This document shows positions 7,338 through 14,300 of a stretch of DNA of 18,331 nt, one piece after another. Positions within the stretch are counted from its first letter, which is position 1. Each line of letters opens with the position of its first letter. Origin of the DNA: an uncultured Prevotellaceae bacterium. Its GTDB lineage: Bacteria; Bacteroidota; Bacteroidia; Bacteroidales; Bacteroidaceae. The DNA lies in contig CAMPCG010000022.1 in NCBI GenBank assembly GCA_946644025.1, positions 1-18,331 on the forward strand, given 5' to 3'. The notes beneath the pieces are model-generated. The model saw only the letters and a list, made by a program, of their open reading frames with translations, ran no database searches and was not told where the DNA came from. A program made the position numbers and the translations under genes.

Positions 7338-8519
7338 TTATCTTCTCTGTTGCTGGTTCTGGTTTTGCCTGTTGTTCCCTCTGGGCCGTGGCATGAAGGG
7401 GTTCTGCGCCTGTTGTCCGCCCATCTCGGATCCGGGTGTCTCTATCTCGAAGTCGGTGAGCACCTCTGTGCCCTCGCCTATGCCGGAGAGTATCTCGGTG
7501 GTGATGCCGTTGGTCGTTCCTGTCTCTACCTTATGGGCCTTGAAGACGGGGCCTTCCTGCGTCCACACCTTCTGCGGAGCCTCCACGTCCTCTATGGTCT
7601 GTCCTTCGCCGAGCAGTGCCTCGTTGGGCATGAACCGCAGTGCCTTGGAGGGCACCACGAGCACGTCGTTCTTCTCCAGGGTGTAGATGGTGACGTTGGC
7701 CGTCAGTCCGGGTTTCAGCTTCAGGTCGTTGTTAGGCGCCGAGATGACCACCTCGTAGGTGACGACGTTGCTCTCCGTCGTGGCCTGCTGGCGCACCTGT
7801 GTGACGTTTCCCTCGAAGTGGTCTTCGGGGAATGCGTCTACGGTGAAGCTCACGCGCTGTCCCTCCTTCACACCGCCTATGTCGGCCTCGTCAATGTCGG
7901 CAATGACGCGCATGTCGGTCAGGTCCTGCGCGATGGTGAAGAGCTCGGGCGTGTTGAACGATGCGGCCACGGTCTGTCCCTCCTCCACGCTCTTCGAGAG
8001 CACCACGCCGTCTATGGGGCTGGTGATGGTGGCGTAGCCCAGGTTGGTCTGTGCGCGCTGCACGCTCTGTGCGGCGGTGGTGACGCTCTCGCGGGCCTTG
8101 AGGTACGACAGCCGTGCCGACTCATACTCGTCGGCCGAGACGAGGCCCTTGTCATAGAGCGTCTTGTAGCGGTTGTGGTTGGCCTGTTCGTAGTTCAGCG
8201 TGCTCTGTGCCGACGAGAGGTTGGCCTGCGCCGTGCGCAGCTCGCTGGCCAGGTTGGTCTTGTCCAGTTCGGCGATGACCTGTCCGCGCTTCACCACCGA
8301 GTTGTAGTCCACGTAGAGGTGGCTGACGATGCCCGACACCTGTGTGCCCACGGTGACGCTCGTCACCGGCTCGATGGTGCCCGTGGCGGTGATGCTGTTC
8401 TGGATGTTGCCGCGCTCCACGCGGGCCGTCTGGAACGACACTTTCTGCTCCTCCTTACAGCCCGTGAGGGACAGGGCAAGCAGCGAAGCGACAATGATTC
8501 TGGAAGTCTTCATATACAT
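7338..8519 (-). CDS. MacA-like periplasmic adaptor (membrane fusion) lipoprotein
   Basis: The 393-residue product has a lipoprotein signal ending in LTGC (Cys21 if the first ATG is used; an in-frame ATG two codons later is equally possible). The layout is that of an RND/ABC efflux adaptor. The first lipoyl half is near 45-85 (GTIEPVTSVTVGTQVSGIV), an alpha-hairpin coiled coil is near 88-160 (RTAQANLSSAQSTLNYEQAN), the second lipoyl half is near 162-185 (ATITSPIDGVVLSKSVEEG), and a beta-barrel and membrane-proximal domain follow (ADIDEADIGGVKEGQ, LKPGLTANVTI). The C-terminus is a Gln/Arg/Asn-rich tail. It would bridge an inner-membrane ABC permease and a TolC-like channel. It shares a junction with the ATPase gene. 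Its upstream region is filled by the repeat arrays at 8547-8754. Confidence 0.93.
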   Translation of the reverse strand: MYMKTSRIIVASLLALSLTGCKEEQKVSFQTARVERGNIQNSITATGTIEPVTSVTVGTQVSGIVSHLYVDYNSVVKRGQVIAELDKTNLASELRTAQANLSSAQSTLNYEQANHNRYKTLYDKGLVSADEYESARLSYLKARESVTTAAQSVQRAQTNLGYATITSPIDGVVLSKSVEEGQTVAASFNTPELFTIAQDLTDMRVIADIDEADIGGVKEGQRVSFTVDAFPEDHFEGNVTQVRQQATTESNVVTYEVVISAPNNDLKLKPGLTANVTIYTLEKNDVLVVPSKALRFMPNEALLGEGQTIEDVEAPQKVWTQEGPVFKAHKVETGTTNGITTEILSGIGEGTEVLTDFEIETPGSEMGGQQAQNPFMPRPRGNNRQNQNQQQRR

Positions 8520-8546
8520 TATTTATTTGAAGGAAGTGGGTTTTAA

Positions 8547-8686
8547 GGGGAGTGAAGGGGGAGTGAAGGGGGAGTGAAAGGGGAGTGAAAGGGGAGTGAA
8601 AGGGGAGTGAAAGGGACGTTACCTTTTTCCCTGAATGAAGGGGGAGTGAAGGGGGAGTGAAAGGGGAGTGAAGGGGACGTTTGTTC
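8547..8686 (+). repeat. G-rich tandem array, unit GGGGAGTGAA(A/G)
   Basis: Two blocks of 10-11-bp units lie at about 8547-8615 and 8636-8676, split by a short ACGTTACCTTTTTCCCTG segment. The G runs of 4-5 with 6-7-nt spacers fit G-quadruplex patterns. The array fills the gap between the adaptor gene and argB, where the adaptor's promoter would be expected. No TAnnTTTG box was recognised there on the minus strand. Confidence 0.9.
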
Positions 8687-8703
8687 TAAAGGCAGGAACT
8701 ATT

Positions 8704-8754
8704 GTCCCTTTCACTCCCCCCTTCACTCCCCTTTCACTTCCCCTTCACTCCCTT
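8704..8754 (-). repeat. Inverted copy of the GGGGAGTGAA array, running into the argB 3' end
   Basis: The plus strand reads C-rich units (TTTCACTCCCC, CTTCACTCCCC), which are the array at 8547-8686 in reverse orientation. The 16 bases at 8704-8719 are the exact complement of 8602-8617, so a long hairpin can form. The minus-strand units encode the last codons and the stop of argB. Confidence 0.9.
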
Positions 8755-9544
8755 TGATTACCGTTCCGTGTTCTCCGTCGATGGCTTCTGCGCTGGTGAT
8801 GACCACCCGCTTCACGCCGGCCTCCACAGCCCTCATCGCGTTCTCTATCTTTGGCACCATGCCGCCGCTGATGGTTCCGTCGGCGCGCAGGGTGTCGAAG
8901 GCCTGGCGGTCGATGACGGGAATGACGCTTGCCTCGTCGTCGGCCTGTCGCAGCACGCCCGCCTTCTCGAAGGTAAAGACCAGCGTCACGTCATATCGCC
9001 GTGCCAGCGCCTTGGCCGTCTCCTGGGCCATCGTGTCGGCGTTGGTGTTGAGCATGTTGCCCCGTCCGTCGTGCGTCAGCGGTGCGATGACGGGTGTCAT
9101 GCCGTTGTCTATCAGTTGTGCCAGCATCGTGTCGTCGACGCTGCTCACGTCGCCCACGAAGCCGAAGTCCACCAGGGTGGGGGAGTCGCCCCCTATGCTC
9201 ACCGGCGGCCGCTTTTCCGAGCGTATGATGCCCGCGTCGGCCCCCGTCAGTCCTATGGCGTTGGTGCCCAGGGCCTGCAGCCGTGCCACGACCTTCTTGT
9301 TCACCAGGCCGCCGTAGACCATCGTCACCACCTGCAGCATCTGTTCGTCGGTGATGCGGCGGCCCTCCACCATCTTCGTCTCTATGCCCAGGCTCGAAGC
9401 CACGGCCGTGGCGCGACGGCCGCCACCGTGAACCAGCACCTTGGGCCCCGTGATGGCCGTGAAGCGGGCCAGCAGACCCGCCAGCTGGGCCTCGTCCTCG
9501 ACCACGGCACCGCCCACCTTAACTATTGTCAGTCTCTGTTTCAT
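8723..9544 (-). CDS. argB: N-acetyl- (or N-succinyl-) glutamate kinase
   Basis: The 273-residue cytoplasmic enzyme phosphorylates the acylated gamma-carboxyl of glutamate, the second step of arginine synthesis. The amino-acid kinase fold is visible: phosphate-binding IVKVGGA with Lys9, HGGGRRAT (39-46), RRITDEQML (62-70) that follows the substrate Arg, NTNAD (166-170), FTFEKAGVL (190-198) and ISGGMVPKIENA near 226-237 with the nucleotide-site Lys. In Bacteroides the pathway runs through N-succinyl intermediates, so the natural substrate here may be N-succinylglutamate; that is known for relatives and inferred here. The end is odd: after DGEHGTVIK the last nine residues, GSEGEVKGE, and the stop codon are encoded by a simple-repeat array. 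No other arginine gene is adjacent. Confidence 0.93.
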   Translation of the reverse strand: MKQRLTIVKVGGAVVEDEAQLAGLLARFTAITGPKVLVHGGGRRATAVASSLGIETKMVEGRRITDEQMLQVVTMVYGGLVNKKVVARLQALGTNAIGLTGADAGIIRSEKRPPVSIGGDSPTLVDFGFVGDVSSVDDTMLAQLIDNGMTPVIAPLTHDGRGNMLNTNADTMAQETAKALARRYDVTLVFTFEKAGVLRQADDEASVIPVIDRQAFDTLRADGTISGGMVPKIENAMRAVEAGVKRVVITSAEAIDGEHGTVIKGSEGEVKGE

Positions 9545-9600
9545 TCGTTTGTCACTTTCGGCGTTTCGGAAATATAACTAATAGTATTACACCGCTTTGC

Positions 9601-9670
9601 AGTAGGAGGCGACGTGTCTCACGTCGCAATCCAGCAGACTGTTGCGACGTGAGACACGTCGCCTCCTACT
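9601..9670. repeat. 29-bp perfect inverted repeat (long hairpin) in the argB leader
   Basis: The arms 9601-9629 (AGTAGGAGGC, GACGTGTCTC, ACGTCGCAA) and 9642-9670 are perfect complements around a 12-nt loop (TCCAGCAGACTG). Each arm contains its own smaller palindrome, GACGTG-TCT-CACGTC. Flanking TTTGC and GCAAA words extend the symmetry after a bulge. It has the look of a dispersed intergenic palindrome or a miniature element without genes, but whether it recurs elsewhere cannot be seen. It lies between the argB start and its likely promoter. Confidence 0.95.
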
Positions 9671-9678
9671 TGTGGCTG

Positions 9679-9709
9679 CAAAGTTACACATTTAATTATT
9701 AATGGCAAG
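9679..9709 (-). promoter_or_regulatory. Candidate argB promoter upstream of the hairpin
   Basis: The minus strand reads TAACTTTG at 9686-9679, an exact TAnnTTTG -7 match. CTTG at 9709-9706 lies 19 bp upstream and differs by one base from the -33 TTTG. The transcript would start near 9672 and place the whole 29-bp hairpin in a leader of about 130 nt. Confidence 0.55.
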
Positions 9710-9816
9710 CACCCGTAGGGCTGTCGGCACGTTGTTTAACGCAGATTAACATGCCGGGGCCGGCCAATGCGGCTGAAAAACATCCGGTTGACGCCGTGAC
9801 GTGTACCATGTCGCAC

Positions 9817-9905
9817 TTTTTACAAACGACGGCGGCGTTTGTACAAACTACGTCGGCGTTTGTACAAACCACGTCGGCGTTTGTACAAACACCGTCGGCG
9901 TTTGC
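9817..9905. repeat. 21-bp tandem array of GTTTGTACAAAC palindromes
   Basis: Units of TTTGTACAAAC plus about TACGTCGGCG repeat every 21 bp: 9817-9837 (degenerate), 9838-9858, 9859-9879, 9880-9900, and a partial unit from 9901. The 12-bp perfect palindrome GTTTGTACAAAC occurs at 9837-9848, 9858-9869 and 9879-9890. A diverged site lies on the left and a half site on the right, so five positions follow the same period. There are no unique spacers, so this is not a CRISPR array. Confidence 0.92.
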
Positions 9906-10203
9906 AGATTGTCCCCGTCCTTTCTGCATTTAAAATCCGTGCAAAGGCACCTTTTCCACGGCTCACTCCCTTCGTCAGAACGGCTCAAAGGCCGGGCCCG
10001 CCCCGACCGAAACATCCCGCCGCCGCAATCGGTTTGACATTCAGTCGTTTATATTCTGTCCTCCATCTGCTGACCCGCGCCCGGCGACCTAAAAGCAGCC
10101 GCCCGGAAAAAACGTTACATTCCATTTTCCCGCTTCCGATTTTTGCTTCGTTTTACACTGATTCTTCCCAGTTTCCGACCTTTAAGGAAAAATAACTAAA
10201 ATT

Positions 10204-10236
10204 TTTGATACAAATACAAAAATATTTGTACTTTTG
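10204..10236 (+). promoter_or_regulatory. Bacteroidetes promoter for the two-gene cassette
   Basis: TTTG at 10204-10207 and TACTTTTG at 10229-10236 are separated by 21 bp, a good fit to TTTG/TAnnTTTG. The start of transcription would be near 10243, about 60 nt before the first ATG. The local sequence is strongly AT-rich compared with its surroundings. Confidence 0.75.
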
Positions 10237-10302
10237 CAAACGATTTATGCATTGACATTTATCAAAATGGGTTCGTGAAGAATCCAGAAAGTCATTGACA
10301 CG

Positions 10303-10836
10303 ATGCTTTCAAACCCTTTTGAACTGATGAACGAGACGAATTATACTGATGTTAATGAGGAACCATCGGGCGCTGCCGAACCGGTCATGGCACGTACTAT
10401 GACCCCTTTCGACAGGGTGATGGTGTTTCTTCATGGCAGTAATATGACGCTCGACACCAAGCGTGCCGTCAGCAGGCAGCTGCGAAAAGAAGTGGCCGAC
10501 GAGAACCTCGGCTATCTGAAGTCACGGTTGAGCCAGTTTGCCGGTCTTGGGAAGGGGTGGGACGGCGAAGACGCATTGCCCGCCGAGCCGAAAGCTACGG
10601 AAAATATGAAAGACATACTCTTTTCGTGCAGGCCCGATGATGTAGCTGATTGGGCTTTGTTTCCTAACACCAATGGCACCTATCTGCTGCAAAAGCAACA
10701 TGCCTTAATAAATATTGGTGAAAAGCAGTTCACCTATTGGGCAGAGGCCGACGGGAAGGATATTGGAGAAGAGTATGTGCCATTCTCGGTAAACGAAGTC
10801 CTGAAAGCGATCAGGACCATCAATGCCTACGCATGA
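10303..10836 (+). CDS. Uncharacterised 177-residue protein with a GWDGEDALP motif; first gene of a coupled pair
   Basis: No family is recognised with certainty. The product is soluble, has no signal peptide or membrane segment, and is mildly acidic. An N-terminal segment (about 1-35) looks disordered. A helical part follows (about 36-80, DTKRAVSRQLRKEVADENL). Then comes the motif GLGKGWDGEDALPAEPKA (81-98) and a likely beta-rich C-terminal half with PNTNGTYLLQ (121-130) and INIGEKQFTYWAEADGK (136-152). The combination resembles small bacterial proteins with a WDG(Y)GA-P motif followed by a PTxxG strand, which occur with a second small gene; this is recollection, not a search. An in-frame ATG at codon 9 is an alternative start. 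Its 3' end overlaps the next gene by 14 bp. Codon use is less GC-rich than that of its neighbours. Confidence 0.8.
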   Translation: MLSNPFELMNETNYTDVNEEPSGAAEPVMARTMTPFDRVMVFLHGSNMTLDTKRAVSRQLRKEVADENLGYLKSRLSQFAGLGKGWDGEDALPAEPKATENMKDILFSCRPDDVADWALFPNTNGTYLLQKQHALINIGEKQFTYWAEADGKDIGEEYVPFSVNEVLKAIRTINAYA

Positions 10837-11317
10837 GCGCTATATGGCCAGTGTGATAGATAATGCCGAGTATGTGGCACGAGCAATATTTGCCCCAGCT
10901 ATGGTCGACAGGGCAGGAAATGTGTCGGCGGCAGCGTTCAGTCTGCGCCACAACGAGGGTTACCTCTCGGTGGCGCGAATGAGCGTGGCAGGATGGATAG
11001 ACGACATCAAGAGCATACCCGAGACACCAGAGCGAAGGTTGGACGGTTATTGCAAAATGAACGTAGGCGACATAAGACACCAGTGCATTTCGATAAGAGA
11101 GGACAGGGTGTCGTTGGACGTGATAGACAAGGCTACACCCGGCAACAAGTCTCATGCAGGCATCACCGTCAGCATAAAGGCCAGACAGCTGAAAGGAGAC
11201 AAGACGCTCATATTGAAGCCTTTGGAAGCAGGCATGGTAGCCTCTGTGATAATGGCTAAAGTGCAGTCACGACTCGCGGAGATAGCCGGTGAAAATTATG
11301 TGAGGCTGATAACTTAA
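10823..11317 (+). CDS. Uncharacterised 164-residue protein with AFSLR..YLSV and SHAGI motifs; second gene of the pair
   Basis: The start ATG lies inside the last codons of the preceding gene (14-bp overlap, ATGCCTACGCATGA), which indicates translational coupling. A start at 10844, seven bases beyond the first gene's stop, is also possible. The protein is soluble with no signal or membrane segment, and is basic in its second half. Visible motifs are AFSLRHNEGYLSVARM (38-53), GYCKMNVGDIR (75-85), and KSHAGITV (109-116) with His111. I recall a loose family with an F-R-x(n)-LSV segment and a C-terminal (S/G)HA-x-I motif paired with WDGYGA-type proteins, but cannot confirm membership or function. 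Catalysis involving His111 and the conserved Arg residues is speculation. A toxin-antitoxin or defence role would fit the architecture but is not shown. Confidence 0.8.
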   Translation: MPTHERYMASVIDNAEYVARAIFAPAMVDRAGNVSAAAFSLRHNEGYLSVARMSVAGWIDDIKSIPETPERRLDGYCKMNVGDIRHQCISIREDRVSLDVIDKATPGNKSHAGITVSIKARQLKGDKTLILKPLEAGMVASVIMAKVQSRLAEIAGENYVRLIT

Positions 11318-11378
11318 ACACGAAGAACAAAACTTTTTTAATTCTTAATTATTTACTAACTTTAAAAACAAATTGCTT

Positions 11379-14300
11379 ATGAAACTGTCAAAACTTTTAG
11401 TTTTGAGCTCGCTGGGGCTGGTAAGCCTTAGCGCAGGTGCTGCTGACCTCATAGAGCGCACAGCACCCGAGGCTCCTACATCTGGAGTCGTCGACCTGGC
11501 AGCCATAGACAAGACGCCTGTGGACTTCGTCATCGGCGATGCCTACGTCATGTACAACACAGGCTCTTCTATGTACTACTACCGTGGTAATGCCTGGTCC
11601 ACCCAGGCCTCTGGCAATGCCGACCAGGCACTGCTGGTGCGCTTCGTGCAGAGCAACACGGAGGGCTCTCTGTGGCTGCGCGACTGGGACGACCGCGACG
11701 GTCAGCTGAAATGGCGCACAGCCTTCATCACCACTGGTGACAGCAAGGCGTGCACGGAACTGGGTCTGAAGGCAGCCCTCTTCGTAGACAACAACGACGG
11801 CGACGCTGCCCTGATGAAGGTGACCGACATGGGCGGCAAGGTTTATCGCATCTCCGTCTCCGACAAGAACTCTGCCACAACCAGCGCCAGTATCAGTACT
11901 GAGGGCACCTATTTCGCCGTCACTGACCTGAGCTACGATGGCGACGGCATGGGCGGAAACGCTATCGACCCCGTTGCAACTGAAGGCAACATGGACTGGC
12001 AGTTCTACGCCGTGCCTGAATGGACGGACTATTTCCATGCACTCGACCTCTTCAACAAGGCTGAGGAGCTGAAAATCAACATCACATCGGCTGAGGCTGC
12101 CGGTATCGACGTGACCAGCGCTGCCGACGTCTACAACAACGAGGAGAGCACCTTGGCTCAGATCGAGGCTGCCATCACCGACCTGAAGAAGGCCATCTCC
12201 GGCGGCATAAGCAGCGGCACGGCCAGCAATCCCACCGACGCTACGGCTCTGCTGCAGAACCCCAACTTCGACAATGCCAGCGCATCGGGCTGGAGCGGCA
12301 CAAGCCCCAACATGGCGGGCGACGGCAACCACGCCGCAGCCAACGTGGCCGAGCACTACAACAAGACCTTCGACACCTATCAGAACCTCACGGGTATGCC
12401 CGCCGGTGTCTACGCCCTGAGCGCCAGCACCTTCTTCCGCGGCTCGTGGGCTGACCACGTGAGCAAGCAGAACTACGTGGCATTCCTCTATGGAACGGGC
12501 GCCGACAACACCCAGACCGTGGCCTTCAACAACCCGTGGGACGCGCTGAACACCAAGTCGTTCGTCGCTGAGTACGGCACGACCACCGAGTTCGGCACAC
12601 CCAACGCCGAAGGCACGGAGACCCACGACGGAGTGGCTTACTACATTCCCAACAACCCCTCTACCGCACGCCTCTACTTCCAGGAGGGCCTTTACGCCAC
12701 GAAGGTGTTCTTCGCCAGCGACGGCACCGCCCGCGTCGGTGTGAAGAAGGAGAGCAAGGTGACGGACACCGACTGGTGCGTCTTCGACAACTTCAAGCTG
12801 GAGTACTACGGCAACACCGCCGAGAGCTTCCAGGCCATGGTGAAGGGCAACGCCCCCGACTTCACCGGCGGCATGATCACCACGTCGCTCATTGAGGACT
12901 ACAACGGCCAGGTTGAGACGCTCTCCGCCGGTGCCACCGACAAGGAGTCGGCCATCGCCGCCATCGAGCAGATCAAGGCCCTCGTGCCCGCTATCCAGGC
13001 CAACGCCGCCCTCTGGGCACAGTGGGTCGACGCTCTGACGAAGGCTGAACCCTTCACCCAGGGCGACTATGCCAACCTGATGGCTGCTGCAGTGCTCGGC
13101 GAGTACTTCAGCTTCGACGCCGAGGAGCAGAAGGGCGCCCCCACATGGGACGACGCCACCATCCAGGCCGAGATTGAGCACATCGCACAGATGGTGCAGG
13201 CCGTGAAGGACGAGCTGAATCAAAATGTGACGGCTGGTACTGACGTCACTGACATCTACCTCACCAACGCCGACTTCAACAACGGCAACACCGGCTGGAC
13301 CGACCACGTGACCGACTCACGCCCGGGCATCGCCTTCCGTGAGAACATCTGCGAGGCCTACGACACCAGCTTCGACATGTACCAGGAGGTCGTCAACCCG
13401 CAGGTGGGTGTCTACGAGCTGCAGCTGCAGGGCTTCTTCCGCATGGGCCGCGACGCTGCCTCCTACAACAGCTACACCAACGGCGAGCAGAAGACCACTG
13501 CCGGCGTCTACATCAACGACAACAAGACCTACCTGAAGTGTATCTTCGACGACGGCCTGACCATCGGCTCCGACGAGGAGACCGCCAAGACCGGCGGCTG
13601 GATGAACAACGAGGACAACTTCGGCACGGGCATGAACTATCCTAACGACATGACCAGCGCTGCCTACGCCTTCGGCCTGAAGGACGACGCGGGCAACGGC
13701 AAGTACTACGTGAACAGTGCCTACGGCCTCGTGGCCAATCCCGGCGAGACCATGCGTCTGGGCGTGGGCGGCGACATCCGTGGTGCCAACTGGATCTGCT
13801 GGGACAATTTCCGCCTCATCTACCGTGGCTTCGACGCCAGCGTCATCAAGCCCATCCTCGACTCGACTGTTGAAGGCCTCGACCTCTCGAAGCCCATGGG
13901 CAAGTCGGTCTATGCTGAGGCTACCGCAGCCGTGGCAGCCGCAAAGGCAGCCAGCGATGGCGACGCCATGTTCCAGGCTCTGAAGGACCTCTTCGCTGCG
14001 AGAAACAAGGTGGAGGCCTCTGTGGCCCTGTTCCAGGAGCTGAACCTTGCCGTTGAGAACCTCGGTCTGCTGATGACTCAGTACACTGACAACGAGACTG
14101 CCGTGGCCGAGGCCGGAGAGTTCTATGAGCGCGTAATTGGCGGCATCGCCGACCACCAGTATGAGGACAGCGACGTCGAGGACCTGCTGATTCAGGTCAA
14201 GGCCCAGTCCACACACCTGCGTCTGCCTCTCGGCTACGAGGAGGCCAGCGAGCTGAACCCCATCGAGGTGACTGCCGTCATCGAGACTCCTGAGTTCTCC

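Larger units (their letters stand above)
9545..10302. other. 758-bp gene-free region with two repeat structures
   Basis: No convincing coding region exists here. It holds, in order, a promoter-like box and hairpin upstream of argB, about 130 bp of unremarkable sequence, the 21-bp palindrome array, about 295 bp of C-rich sequence (9906-10200) with no recognisable feature, and the promoter of the next plus-strand cassette. The short reading frames over the array stay open only because its unit is seven codons long. Confidence 0.7.

Noticed and set aside
6483..8546. A 687-codon open frame opposite the ABC ATPase and adaptor genes
   Set aside because: Long antisense frames are expected in GC-rich genes. 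The product is Leu/Val/His/Gly-rich with no domain, while the other strand has complete family motifs.
9817..9905. CRISPR array
   Set aside because: Repeats are 21 bp directly joined with no unique spacers, and there are no cas genes.
9699..9933. Short frames on both strands over the TTTGTACAAAC array, one Cys/Asn/Ala-rich
   Set aside because: The 21-bp unit is seven codons, so any frame without a stop stays open. There is no promoter at a sensible place and no protein-like sequence outside the array.
10033..10060. E. coli-type promoter (TTGACA-like then TATTCT)
   Set aside because: Spacing is poor and Bacteroidetes do not use this promoter type; it is probably chance.
11334..11364. A promoter (TTTT, 19 bp, TAACTTTA) just before the modular protein gene
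   Set aside because: Both boxes deviate from consensus and the implied leader would be under 10 nt. The gene may instead read through from the upstream cassette or use another promoter.
11373..11378. TTG start codon for the modular protein
   Set aside because: The ATG at 11379 gives a standard Met-Lys-Leu signal peptide; the TTG adds only two residues.
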